From contig JAEWMQ010000036.1 of assembly GCA_023393125.1 (NCBI GenBank), forward strand, positions 1-64,000: a stretch of 64,000 bases of DNA. Reading direction: 5' to 3'. The position numbers and the translations under genes are program-made. Position 1 is the stretch's first letter. Each line of letters begins with the position of its first letter. Origin of the DNA: Bacillota bacterium. GTDB taxonomy: Bacteria > Bacillota > Clostridia > Lachnospirales > Cellulosilyticaceae. Under the pieces are notes generated by a model. That model did not search any database and was not told the origin of the DNA. It saw only the letters and a list, made by a program, of their open reading frames with translations. Below, in pieces: positions 46,432 through 55,362 of this stretch.

Positions 46432-47328
46432 CTATTCAATAGTAAACTTATCTTGCAATTTCCACTGCACGATAGTCACGATAAAGATTAAGACGAATAG
46501 TGCCCATGCCAGGGTATTGGCATATCCTGTCTTATGTTGTTCAAAGGCTGCCCTGTAGATGTAAAAGGCCATTACAGAACTTGAACTTCCTGGTCCCCCT
46601 TGAGTAAGTACGCTAATATGGTCAAATACCTTGAATGATCCTATAATACCCATTGTCGTTAGGAAGAAGGTAGTTGGTGAGATAAGAGGTACTGTTACAT
46701 AGAAAAATTGTTTAAAGCTAGAAGCCCCATCAATTTGAGCTGCTTCATAAACATCATGTGGTATGCCTTTAAGTCCTGAAATAAAGACAATAACGTAATA
46801 ACCTAGTTGTTGCCATATGTAAATGATCATAATAGAAGGTAGTGCCCACTTCGTATCCGATAACCATCTTGGCGGATTATCTATACCCAATGCCATTAAA
46901 AGCTGATTGACTGGTCCATATGAAGGTTGAAGAAGTACCATCCATACCGTACATGCTGCTACAACACTGGCAATGTAAGGAATAAATAGCATAATACGTA
47001 TCACTCCACCACCAAAAATATGTTTATTAACAATGTTAGCAACTATTAAGCCTAATACGATTAAGGTTGGAATAGTCACCAAGGTAAATATAATGTTGTT
47101 CTTAAAAGAATTTAAAAACCATTCATCACTTGCTAACTGTTTGTAATTTTCAAAGCCTGTAAACTTAATAGCATCAAAGCCTTCCATGAAATTCCATTTA
47201 GTAAAACTCAAACCCAGAGAGGCTATTACAGGTAATAATACGAAAATAAGAAACCCGATTAGTCCAGGTAATATAAAGGCCATACCAACCCAGAACTCTT
47301 TATTTATCTTCTTTTTTGCCGTTTTCAC
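46432..47328 (-). CDS. Sugar ABC transporter permease (MalF/UgpA type)
   Basis: 298 residues, six membrane segments, EAA loop YEAAQIDGASSFKQFFYVTVP. GTG start at 47328 after GAGGGAAG. It lacks the N-terminal extension of the GanP-type permease in this window, so it belongs to the shorter oligosaccharide/UgpA branch. Confidence 0.9.
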   Translation of the reverse strand: MKTAKKKINKEFWVGMAFILPGLIGFLIFVLLPVIASLGLSFTKWNFMEGFDAIKFTGFENYKQLASDEWFLNSFKNNIIFTLVTIPTLIVLGLIVANIVNKHIFGGGVIRIMLFIPYIASVVAACTVWMVLLQPSYGPVNQLLMALGIDNPPRWLSDTKWALPSIMIIYIWQQLGYYVIVFISGLKGIPHDVYEAAQIDGASSFKQFFYVTVPLISPTTFFLTTMGIIGSFKVFDHISVLTQGGPGSSSSVMAFYIYRAAFEQHKTGYANTLAWALFVLIFIVTIVQWKLQDKFTIE

Positions 47329-47345
47329 GTTACTTCCCTCCTCTA

Positions 47346-48194
47346 CTACTCACCTGCTTTTAGGTTTTCATAAAATGCATTTATAAGATTGTCTTGATAT
47401 TCCCCTTTAAAAGTTCCCTCTTGTAACCTTTTAATACCTTCTGTTCTTAGTCCTACCCAAGAACTTTCTTCTCTTCTTACTAAGATAGGATAATAAAATA
47501 CCTTGTTACTTTCTGCTGCTTTAAGATCTAAAGGTGCATCTCCTACCATTAGGATTTCCTCTTCCTCATAGCCTTTTTCTTTAAGCTTTGCAATACATTC
47601 AGATTTACTTCCTGCTTCTTGTCCCATGAGAAGATCTACATAGTCACTTAATCCTTCCTCAGTCCACTCTTTTTCTAGAGCTTCACTATTGGCAGATGAA
47701 ACAATGACAATATCTGCAACTTCATGGATTTGCTTGATGCTTTCTTTAACACCGTTAAAAGTACCAGCTTGTACTTCAAGTCCCTTAATATAATAGTTGG
47801 TTAGTTTGCTCCATTCTAGAGCTTTCTTTAAAGCTGGATCGTTAGTTTCTTCAATCTCTGCTTCTAGTGCAGTATTAGAAAGTTCCTGGGCTTCCTCACT
47901 CCAAGTCTTAAGTGCTGTGAAATCTTCTAAGCCAACGCCTAGTTCTTTTAACTGTTCTAGAGCAATTACTAAGCCTTTGAAACGATTGATGCCTCTTGTC
48001 ATGGTATACAGATTAATTTTCTTCCAAATGGTTAAAAACAAACCTCTATAGTTTTCTAAATGATACACTTCTACGGCTGCTGGACCAAAACAATAAATAT
48101 GCTTACTATCCATTGTGTCCATAGCAGATCCGTCTGAATCGATACATACTAAATACTTCTTTTGTCTATTAAAGCATTCTAATTTTTGGTTCAT
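47346..48194 (-). CDS. HAD-superfamily hydrolase
   Basis: 282 residues. Nucleophile motif CIDSDGSAMDTM (DxD) near the N terminus, motif II Ser in VIVSSAN, Lys in GSKSECIAKLKEKG and motif IV VGDAPLDLKAA. The helical cap between about 40 and 150 places it among phosphonatase- or phosphoglucomutase-like HAD enzymes. It probably dephosphorylates or isomerises a sugar phosphate of this operon; the substrate is unknown. Confidence 0.8.
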   Translation of the reverse strand: MNQKLECFNRQKKYLVCIDSDGSAMDTMDSKHIYCFGPAAVEVYHLENYRGLFLTIWKKINLYTMTRGINRFKGLVIALEQLKELGVGLEDFTALKTWSEEAQELSNTALEAEIEETNDPALKKALEWSKLTNYYIKGLEVQAGTFNGVKESIKQIHEVADIVIVSSANSEALEKEWTEEGLSDYVDLLMGQEAGSKSECIAKLKEKGYEEEEILMVGDAPLDLKAAESNKVFYYPILVRREESSWVGLRTEGIKRLQEGTFKGEYQDNLINAFYENLKAGE

Positions 48195-48203
48195 CCTAAC
48201 CTC

Positions 48204-49961
48204 CTATAGTCTTGTATCCCATTTACCACAAAATACGGTTTCATTATGCTTTCCTAAAAATGGACTTTTGCCAGTTATCTTATCGATAGCTGTTTTAATG
48301 CAAGTTCTATTAGCAGCGTAAGCGTTAATATAGGTCTTCATCATTGGAAGATCGAATAAGTGAGTTGTATAGTTAAGTGAAACGCATACGGTAGGCACTT
48401 CTTGAACATACCAAGGCAGTTCATTAGAGTGGTCTGCTGACCATTTAATGCGTACATTATTTTCTTGTGCATAACCTCTAACGTTAACAAATACAAATAC
48501 CACATCATATTGTTTTTTAAAGTCTTCTATCTTACAAAGGTGATGGATTTTTTCCTTACTTTCTTTAGATGCTCCATATTGAAGCTCTAAATCGTAGAAG
48601 GAGTCGTGCATGTCTACACTAAAACCAACTGCTTCTAACTCTTCTTTAACTAACTTTTTAGCTGGGTCTTCTTCATAAGCTATACTTACAGGTGGCGTAC
48701 TTAACATGAATACCTTTGCTCTTTTTCTTATCTTTGGATCAATAGGAAGAAGTTTTTGCGTATCTTTAACTAAAGTAACACCTTTATCAGCGGCTTCCTT
48801 TGCCCAAGTCAGATGTTCCTCTTGACCGATTACTTTAAGTCCTTCTTTGGGTGGTATAAGCGCCTTAGCCTCTTGTTTCTTATGTAAGCCCAAACTTGCT
48901 TTTAACCCTAAAATACGCGTTAAAGCTTCTTCTAGTCGCTCATCTGTGATAATGCCGTTCTTATAACCTTCTAACATATAGTTAAAGTCTTCTTCTGGAT
49001 TTCTAAAGAATAAAAACATGTCACAGCCAGCTGCTATTGTGCCTGGTACTAAGTCTTTTCTACTAGCGGAAGCTACAAGTCCTACCATATGAGAAGCATC
49101 CGTTACAAGTAAACCATTAAAGCCTAGCTTTTCTCTTAATAAGCCTTGCAATAGTTCTGGTGCTAAAGTTGCTGGCTTGATATCTTCATCTGCAATACCT
49201 GGTACTAATTTTCTAGAGTATTCAGGAAGTGCAATATGACCTACCATAATGGTTTGTAAACCTTCCTCTATAAGCTTGCCATATACTTCACCAAAAGTTT
49301 CATCCCAACGTTCACAAGAGAAATCATTTACACCCATAATAAGATGCTGATCTCTATCCTCCACACCATCTCCCGGAAAATGTTTGGCACAAGCTGCTAA
49401 ACCACTTTCTCTAAGTCCTTTAATATAAGCTTTGGCATGCTTAATGACTTCACTTGGCTGATTCCCAAAAGATCTAGTATTAACAATAGTATTGCGCCAG
49501 TTAAAGATGACATCTGATACAGGATTAAAACTCCAATTACAACCAATAGCTGCTGCTTCTCTGCCGCTTACTACGCCAACATGATACGCTGTTTCTTCAT
49601 CATTTGTAGCCCCAGCCTGGGCTGCTGTTGCAATATAAGTCCCACCTTTACATGCACCATCTCCGCCATTATCACAGTTGGCAGCAACAAATAATGGTAA
49701 TTTACTGTTAGCTTGCATAAATGCATTTTGCTCATAAATGGCTTCTGCATTTCTACTAGCGTAGCGTATTCCTCCTATATGATACTCATCTAAAAGATGC
49801 TTCAGATGGGCTTGTCCTTGCTGGGTCATTTCATCTTCAATAAAGTGTATAAATAATTGACCTATTTTTTCTTCTATTGTCATGCCTGAAATAGTTGTTT
49901 CTACCCATTTAATAGCTTCATTCGATAAGTTAAATGGGGCTGTTTTTAAGTCTATCATCAT
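48204..49961 (-). CDS. Cytoplasmic GH3 glycosidase (NagZ-like branch)
   Basis: 585 residues with no signal peptide, so it acts on imported glycosides. The N-terminal TIM barrel has KHFPGDGVEDRDQH, a variant of the KHFPGHGDT…DSH loop whose Asp-His pair serves as acid/base in NagZ-type GH3 enzymes; LLVTDASHMVGL carries the nucleophile Asp. The C-terminal alpha/beta domain is present. The loop points to the beta-N-acetylhexosaminidase or phosphorylase branch of GH3 rather than to classical beta-glucosidases, but the altered loop (PGDG for PGHG) leaves specificity open. Confidence 0.85.
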   Translation of the reverse strand: MMIDLKTAPFNLSNEAIKWVETTISGMTIEEKIGQLFIHFIEDEMTQQGQAHLKHLLDEYHIGGIRYASRNAEAIYEQNAFMQANSKLPLFVAANCDNGGDGACKGGTYIATAAQAGATNDEETAYHVGVVSGREAAAIGCNWSFNPVSDVIFNWRNTIVNTRSFGNQPSEVIKHAKAYIKGLRESGLAACAKHFPGDGVEDRDQHLIMGVNDFSCERWDETFGEVYGKLIEEGLQTIMVGHIALPEYSRKLVPGIADEDIKPATLAPELLQGLLREKLGFNGLLVTDASHMVGLVASASRKDLVPGTIAAGCDMFLFFRNPEEDFNYMLEGYKNGIITDERLEEALTRILGLKASLGLHKKQEAKALIPPKEGLKVIGQEEHLTWAKEAADKGVTLVKDTQKLLPIDPKIRKRAKVFMLSTPPVSIAYEEDPAKKLVKEELEAVGFSVDMHDSFYDLELQYGASKESKEKIHHLCKIEDFKKQYDVVFVFVNVRGYAQENNVRIKWSADHSNELPWYVQEVPTVCVSLNYTTHLFDLPMMKTYINAYAANRTCIKTAIDKITGKSPFLGKHNETVFCGKWDTRL

Positions 49962-49980
49962 ACCCCTCCATTTCTATGTA

Positions 49981-51471
49981 TTAATGTAGTATCCTTGCTA
50001 GCTCTGCACTATTTATACAGCTTCTTATATATTTTCTAGCCTCTTTTTGCTTTGCATATAGCTCATGATCTCTCACATTAGGTTGAAGTACTTTATTGCA
50101 AGTCTCCTCCTGCGTTAGCTTTGCTAAGGCCTCTTTTTTACTTTTGAAAATCCCTAAAGTTGTAGCTGCTACTACCCATGCACCAAGTGCAGTGGTTTCT
50201 TTTTGGCTACAAATCTCTACAGGTCTGTTGGTCATATCTGCTATGATTTGGCTAAATAAACGAAACTTAGCTAAGCCACCTGTAGACCTTAAAAACTTAA
50301 TATCTGGAGTCAAAGTTACTAAAGTATCAATGCACTCGGTAATCTCGGCTCCAATGCCTTCTAGCACAGCTCTTAACATGTCAGAGCGTTCAGTTTCAAA
50401 ACCTAAGTTAAAGAACATCCCTCTAGCCATAGGATCCCAATGTGGACAACCACACCCGGCTAAATCTGGTAACATAATGACGCCTCTAGCACCAGGATTC
50501 GAACTTTGGATTTCTTCATTCATTTGTTTAAAATCTACCTCTTGGCTATACATAATTTCCTTAAGCCATCTATACACGGCCCCTGAAGCCATATTACTTG
50601 CTTCTAAAATGTATTTATCTTCCTCTGCCGCAATATTGACATTGACTCTTAACTTTTCATCTAGAATAGGCTTATCAACTATGCTGACTACATAAGAAGC
50701 TGTCCCTGAGGTAATACCAGCCTCAGCTATATAGCCTAATCCTTGTCCTAATGCAGAGCATTGTTGATCTCCTCCTGCTGATATAACAGGTATGCCTTCT
50801 CTTAATCCTGTAAGAGCTGCAAAATCAGCTGTTAACTTTCCTACTACTTGACCAACAGGAATAAGGGTACATAACTTCTCTTCATCTATTTCAAAGAGCT
50901 TAAGTAGCTCTGGTGACCATTGTCTTTTATGTATATCTAACAAACAAGTTCTACTTGCTAAAGATGTATCTGTGATAAACTTGCCTGTGCTTAAAAATAA
51001 TAAGTAATCATGAATACCTAATAGCTTATGAGCTTTTTGATAAAGCTCTGGCTGATTTTGTTTAAGCCATAACATCTTAGGTGCTGAAAATACAGGTGAG
51101 GCTTTCATCCCGCAGATTTGGTATAAAGCTTTTGCTGAAGTTTGATTAATTTCATCACACAGCTTACTTGAACGTTTATCATGCCACATTAAAATATCAC
51201 TAAGTGGTTTTCCAGCTTCATCTACTGGTAACACCGAAGACCTTTGAGAGGTGAAAGCTAAGGCTGAAATGCGATGCCCTTTCATACCTATAGACTTGCA
51301 AATAGCAATAAGTCCATTTCTAAAGTCCTCTGCCGCTTGTACTGCAATACCACCTTCTAAAGTCTTCATACTATGTTTGATATGATGCCTTACAATTATT
51401 TTTCCTTCTTCATTAATAAGGATGCCTCTCATACTTGAGGAGCCTGTATCAATAACTAAAATATGTTCCAT
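49981..51471 (-). CDS. FGGY-family carbohydrate kinase
   Basis: 496 residues. N-terminal phosphate-binding ILVIDTGSSSMRGIL and the adenosine-site TSGTASYVV and STGGLAKFRLFSQIIAD segments are typical of FGGY kinases (xylulose, gluconate and related). The kinase supplies the phosphorylated intermediate that the UlaG-, UlaE- and AraD-type enzymes need, since no PTS is present. Its start touches the stop of the SorC gene. The exact substrate cannot be read from sequence. Confidence 0.88.
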   Translation of the reverse strand: MEHILVIDTGSSSMRGILINEEGKIIVRHHIKHSMKTLEGGIAVQAAEDFRNGLIAICKSIGMKGHRISALAFTSQRSSVLPVDEAGKPLSDILMWHDKRSSKLCDEINQTSAKALYQICGMKASPVFSAPKMLWLKQNQPELYQKAHKLLGIHDYLLFLSTGKFITDTSLASRTCLLDIHKRQWSPELLKLFEIDEEKLCTLIPVGQVVGKLTADFAALTGLREGIPVISAGGDQQCSALGQGLGYIAEAGITSGTASYVVSIVDKPILDEKLRVNVNIAAEEDKYILEASNMASGAVYRWLKEIMYSQEVDFKQMNEEIQSSNPGARGVIMLPDLAGCGCPHWDPMARGMFFNLGFETERSDMLRAVLEGIGAEITECIDTLVTLTPDIKFLRSTGGLAKFRLFSQIIADMTNRPVEICSQKETTALGAWVVAATTLGIFKSKKEALAKLTQEETCNKVLQPNVRDHELYAKQKEARKYIRSCINSAELARILH

Positions 51472-52416
51472 TTATTCGCCTCCCTTATAGAGAGCTAATG
51501 CTTTTTTGGCTGTAAGTGAATCTGTAATTAAAGTATTAATTAACTTTCCTTTAATGGCTCCAAGTATTGCCTCTGCTTTTTGCTCAGAACTTGCAATGCA
51601 AACCACATTAGGTACCTTTCTAATGGCATTCATTTCTATAGCGACGGTTCTTTCGGCTAGTTCTAGCATCACTTCATTGCCATCCTTATCGTAAAAACGG
51701 CCTCCTATATGACCTATCGCACCCTGTTTTTCTAGATGTTCTAAATCCTTTTTATTTAAATAATCATTCCATGTATGGGAAACGGAACCCACACTTGTTA
51801 AAATGATATTCGCCTTAGTTGCTAAGTCTAGGCTTTCTTTAATCTTAGGATCTAAGATAAGTTCTTCTCTTACAGTAGCAGAGCTTACAAAAAGAGGTGC
51901 ATAAATGCAGGTGTATTTACCACCATATGCTGATGCCATTTCTCTAGTCAGTTCTAGGGAATCTCTTTCTGGACCTATTGTAGTTGCTGCTCCCATAATA
52001 GGAACCACCATAAGTGGAATATTCTTACTGGATTTAATCGACTTAACAGTGTGATAAATGGTGTTTCCCCAAGACATACCTAAAACTGTACGTTTATTAA
52101 TAATGCTATCTAAATAATAGGCAGCTAACTCACCTACTCGTTTTTGGGTGTCTTCATTTCTATCTGTCCTCACATTCAGAACACGTACATGACTTAGGCC
52201 AAAATTTTGTTTTAAAGCTTCTTCTAATTCGGTTGCTCTGTCCCAAGGTTCATGGATAATAATCTCCACTACACCTTCTTCTCTAGCTTCTTGTAGTAAG
52301 CGCGATACCTTGGAGCGAGAAGTAAAAAGACGTTCAGCAATTTGGTTTTGTGTAAGTTCTTGGTTGTAATAAAGATGTGCTACACTAGCTAACAGACTTT
52401 GTTTCTCATTATCCAT
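51472..52416 (-). CDS. SorC/DeoR-type sugar-binding transcriptional regulator
   Basis: 314 residues. N-terminal HTH LTQNQIAERLFTSRSKVSRLL followed by a SorC-type sugar-phosphate-binding domain (GVVEIIIHEP… MSWGNTIYHTVKSI, IVPIMGAAT). It probably controls this operon and the divergent uxuA operon in response to a phosphorylated intermediate. Palindromic TGCACA/TGTGCA elements in the divergent gap are candidate sites. Confidence 0.88.
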   Translation of the reverse strand: MDNEKQSLLASVAHLYYNQELTQNQIAERLFTSRSKVSRLLQEAREEGVVEIIIHEPWDRATELEEALKQNFGLSHVRVLNVRTDRNEDTQKRVGELAAYYLDSIINKRTVLGMSWGNTIYHTVKSIKSSKNIPLMVVPIMGAATTIGPERDSLELTREMASAYGGKYTCIYAPLFVSSATVREELILDPKIKESLDLATKANIILTSVGSVSHTWNDYLNKKDLEHLEKQGAIGHIGGRFYDKDGNEVMLELAERTVAIEMNAIRKVPNVVCIASSEQKAEAILGAIKGKLINTLITDSLTAKKALALYKGGE

Positions 52417-52453
52417 TTCTAACTCCTTAGATTCTTTACTTTAAATCAGCCGC

Positions 52454-53140
52454 CTATTGACCATAGTAGGCATTACTACCATGTTTTCTTAAGAAATGCT
52501 TATCCATTAATACTTGTGGCATAGCTTCTAAGTGGGACTCTAGTTGTCTTGCATTAAAGGCCATTTTAGCAACTTCTTCTAATACCACTGCATTATGTAC
52601 TGCTTCCTCTGCATTCTTTCCCCAAGTAAAAGGGCCATGATTGGTACATAAAACACCGGGTATTTCTAAAGGATTTCTTCCTTTAAAGGTTTCTATAATA
52701 ACAAGTCCTGTATTTTTTTCATAGTCACTTTGAATCTCCTTGGGTGTTAACCCTCTGGCACAAGGAATCTCTCCATAGAAGTAATCTGCGTGAGTCGTAC
52801 CATAAGCAGGAATACTTTTTCCTGCTTGTGCCCAAGTCGTAGCCCAAGGTGAATGTGTATGTACAACGCCTCCTATTTCAGGAAAAGCTTTATATAATTC
52901 TAAGTGTGTAGGTGTATCTGATGAAGGTTTATACTTTCCTTCTATTTGATTTCCTTCAAGGTCTAATACCACTAAGTCTTCTGGTCTTAGTATTTCATAC
53001 TCTATCCCGCTTGGCTTAATAACGATTAGCCCTTTTTCTCTATCAATCCCACTCACATTGCCCCATGTGTAGGTAATAAGTCCTCTTTTTGGAAGCTCCA
53101 TATTAGCTTCATAAACTTGCTGTTTTAAACCTTCTAACAT
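52454..53140 (-). CDS. L-ribulose-5-phosphate 4-epimerase (AraD/UlaF/SgbE family)
   Basis: 228 residues. ATG 53140 is chosen because AAGGGG lies eight bases upstream and MLEGLKQQVYEAN is the usual family start. Zn-binding His residues in VVHTHSPWATTWAQAG and HGPFTWG, and the C-terminal KHGSNAYYGQ. It converts L-ribulose 5-phosphate to D-xylulose 5-phosphate, the last step of the L-ascorbate and L-arabinose routes; the UlaG and UlaE neighbours favour the UlaF role. Confidence 0.92.
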   Translation of the reverse strand: MLEGLKQQVYEANMELPKRGLITYTWGNVSGIDREKGLIVIKPSGIEYEILRPEDLVVLDLEGNQIEGKYKPSSDTPTHLELYKAFPEIGGVVHTHSPWATTWAQAGKSIPAYGTTHADYFYGEIPCARGLTPKEIQSDYEKNTGLVIIETFKGRNPLEIPGVLCTNHGPFTWGKNAEEAVHNAVVLEEVAKMAFNARQLESHLEAMPQVLMDKHFLRKHGSNAYYGQ

Positions 53141-53157
53141 CGTTTTCACCCCTTCTT

Positions 53158-54225
53158 TTATAAAAATGATGGGTAAGGTAGATTTGGTTCTACTGTGAAG
53201 CAGTCTTCAAAACCTCTTGGGTAATGATATTCCATCCTGCCAAGGTCATTAGGGAATACATACTTACCACCTACTTGCCAAATGAATGGTGTAAACTTAT
53301 ATTGAAGACGGTCTTTTTTCATATTCCAAAGTGTTAAGATCTCATTTGGATCTGCTTGGAAGTTAGACCAGATATCATGGTGGAATGGCATCATTACCTT
53401 TGTATTTAAAGCTTCTCCCATTCTAAGAATATCTGAAGCTGTCATTTTATCTGTAATACCTCTTGGGTTTTCACCATAAGAGCCAAGTGCCACATCTATT
53501 TTGTGCTCATTACCGTGTTTTGCATAAAGATTAGAGTAATGAGAGTCACCGCTATGATAAATCGTTCCACCTGGTGTTTTAATAATGTAGTTAACAGCTT
53601 TTTCATCCATGTTCGTTAAAACATCTAGTCCCATAGGTCCATCATTTGGAGGAGAAGTAATAAGCACTGTTCTATCAAAGGATTCTACAGCAATAATTTC
53701 AATATCTCCTACTTTAACCACATCTCCTGGTTTAACGATTTGACAACGCTCTGCTGGTACTCCCCATTCGATCCAAAGGTCAACACAATATTTTGGTCCA
53801 ATGAATGGTACTTCTTTATCTACATTTTGAAGTACCGCTGCTGCCACATTAGCATCAATATGATCTGTGTGATAGTGAGTAGATAATACAGCGTCAATGT
53901 CTTTGATGCCAAATGGATCCATTACGAAAGGTACGTTTCTTAAGTTAGGTTGAAGTGTTCTATTTCCACACATACGTGCCATTTGATGGTTTGGTGCAAT
54001 GTATGGATTTTTATGAGTACGTTTACCTGAACCACACCAGAAATCAATACAAATATTGGTACTGCCTTCTGATTTCACCCAAATACCTGTACAACCTAAC
54101 CACCACATTGCAAAAGTTCCTGGTTTAACTTCTTCCATTTCTATTTCTTCATTTAACCAATTTCCCCATTCTGGAAAAGTGCTTAATATCCAATTTTCTC
54201 TTGTAATTCCACTTATTTTGCTCAT
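53158..54225 (-). CDS. ulaG: L-ascorbate-6-phosphate lactonase (UlaG-type metallo-beta-lactamase fold)
   Basis: 355 residues, the normal UlaG length. Metal-site HYHTDHIDANVAAAV (HxHxDH-like), HSGDSHYSNLY and PFHHDIW, plus family landmarks WWLGCTGIWVKSEG and NPYIAPNHQMARMCGNR. UlaG opens the lactone ring of L-ascorbate 6-phosphate to 3-keto-L-gulonate 6-phosphate in the cytoplasm. No UlaD decarboxylase gene is nearby. GAAGGGAGC is the ribosome binding site. Confidence 0.93.
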   Translation of the reverse strand: MSKISGITRENWILSTFPEWGNWLNEEIEMEEVKPGTFAMWWLGCTGIWVKSEGSTNICIDFWCGSGKRTHKNPYIAPNHQMARMCGNRTLQPNLRNVPFVMDPFGIKDIDAVLSTHYHTDHIDANVAAAVLQNVDKEVPFIGPKYCVDLWIEWGVPAERCQIVKPGDVVKVGDIEIIAVESFDRTVLITSPPNDGPMGLDVLTNMDEKAVNYIIKTPGGTIYHSGDSHYSNLYAKHGNEHKIDVALGSYGENPRGITDKMTASDILRMGEALNTKVMMPFHHDIWSNFQADPNEILTLWNMKKDRLQYKFTPFIWQVGGKYVFPNDLGRMEYHYPRGFEDCFTVEPNLPYPSFL

Positions 54226-54254
54226 TTTTTTAGCTCCCTTCTTATCTATCCAAT

Positions 54255-55121
54255 TTATAGTTTCATTCCTGCTTCATGCATTTTATCTATTACAAAGTAT
54301 CTCGCTTCTTCAATAGCTTTGGCAGCTTCTTCTACCGTACGCTCACGGCTATTATCTGCCCACATTTCTATTAAAAACATACCTGTATAGCCTAATTCGT
54401 CTAACTTTTTAAAGATATCAACAAATCTCACTGTTCCTGTTCCAAAAGGTACTTCTTTAAATACCCCTGGCTTAGTTTCCTTAACATGAATAGCTACTAT
54501 TTCTTGCATCCCTATTTCTAGTTCAGCTTCTACATCACTGCTAAACTGTGTAAGGTTTCCCATGTCAGGATAAATCTTAAAATAAGGAGATGGGATTCTT
54601 TTTATATACTGCAATGCCCTTATAATATTCCCTACAAAAGGCGTATCCATAATTTCCATTGCTAAAATGACACCTGCTCTAGAAGCCATTGCCACAGCAT
54701 CTTTCATACCTTGTAAGAAGTATGCCTTTGTTTCATCATCTGAATCTTCATAGTACACATCATAGGTAGCTAATTGAATACACCTAACCCCTAACTTAAC
54801 AGCTAGGTTAATAGCCTTTTCCATAATGCTATAAGCTCTTTGTCTAATCTCTGGATTCTTACTCCCAAAAGGATACTTACGATGGCCACTTAAACACATG
54901 GTTGGAAATACTACATCATATTGATTCATCAGACTTCTTAACTCATTTATTTCTTCATCTGTCCATTCTAGCCTAGCAAGACGTTCGTCTGATTCATCTA
55001 TGGAAATTTCCATATAATCAAAGCCTGCTATCTTCATGGCTTTAAATTTCTCTTCCCAAGTAAAGTATGAGGGAAGTGCTTTTTCATAAATGCCAATAGG
55101 TGAACTTTTTATACTGTACAA
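54255..55121 (-). CDS. ulaE: L-ribulose/L-xylulose-5-phosphate 3-epimerase (UlaE type)
   Basis: 288 residues, TIM-barrel sugar epimerase. Opening PIGIYEKALPSYFTWEEKFK, catalytic Glu in AMEIMDTPF and IEMWADNSRE, matching UlaE/SgbU/UlaE-like enzymes that convert L-xylulose 5-phosphate to L-ribulose 5-phosphate. The only start in register with GGAGGAGG is TTG 55121. First gene of the ten-gene minus-strand operon. Confidence 0.9.
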   Translation of the reverse strand: MYSIKSSPIGIYEKALPSYFTWEEKFKAMKIAGFDYMEISIDESDERLARLEWTDEEINELRSLMNQYDVVFPTMCLSGHRKYPFGSKNPEIRQRAYSIMEKAINLAVKLGVRCIQLATYDVYYEDSDDETKAYFLQGMKDAVAMASRAGVILAMEIMDTPFVGNIIRALQYIKRIPSPYFKIYPDMGNLTQFSSDVEAELEIGMQEIVAIHVKETKPGVFKEVPFGTGTVRFVDIFKKLDELGYTGMFLIEMWADNSRERTVEEAAKAIEEARYFVIDKMHEAGMKL

Positions 55122-55231
55122 CTCTCCTCCTCCTTTTCTCTCGACATTTTATTACAATATCACAAATAATTCGATTTATTACACTAAAAGTGTAACATAT
55201 TAACAATTAAAAATTCAACACTTTCTCATAC

Positions 55232-55284
55232 TTTGCACATTTTCTCATTTTATTTATTTTTATATACTTTTGCACATTTGTGCA
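55232..55284. promoter_or_regulatory. Candidate operator sites in the divergent gap
   Basis: TGCACA-TT-TGTGCA palindrome at 55271-55284 and a matching half-site TTTGCACATTT at 55232-55242, lying between the minus-strand ulaE operon and the plus-strand uxuA operon. One regulator, most simply the SorC protein, could control both. The remaining gap 55122-55362 is AT-rich promoter DNA. Confidence 0.45.
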
Positions 55285-55362
55285 TATTGTGAGCAAACAC
55301 TTACTATTCCAAAAATCACATAGTATGATAAAAGCATATTTACTTTTACTAAGGAGGCTTAT

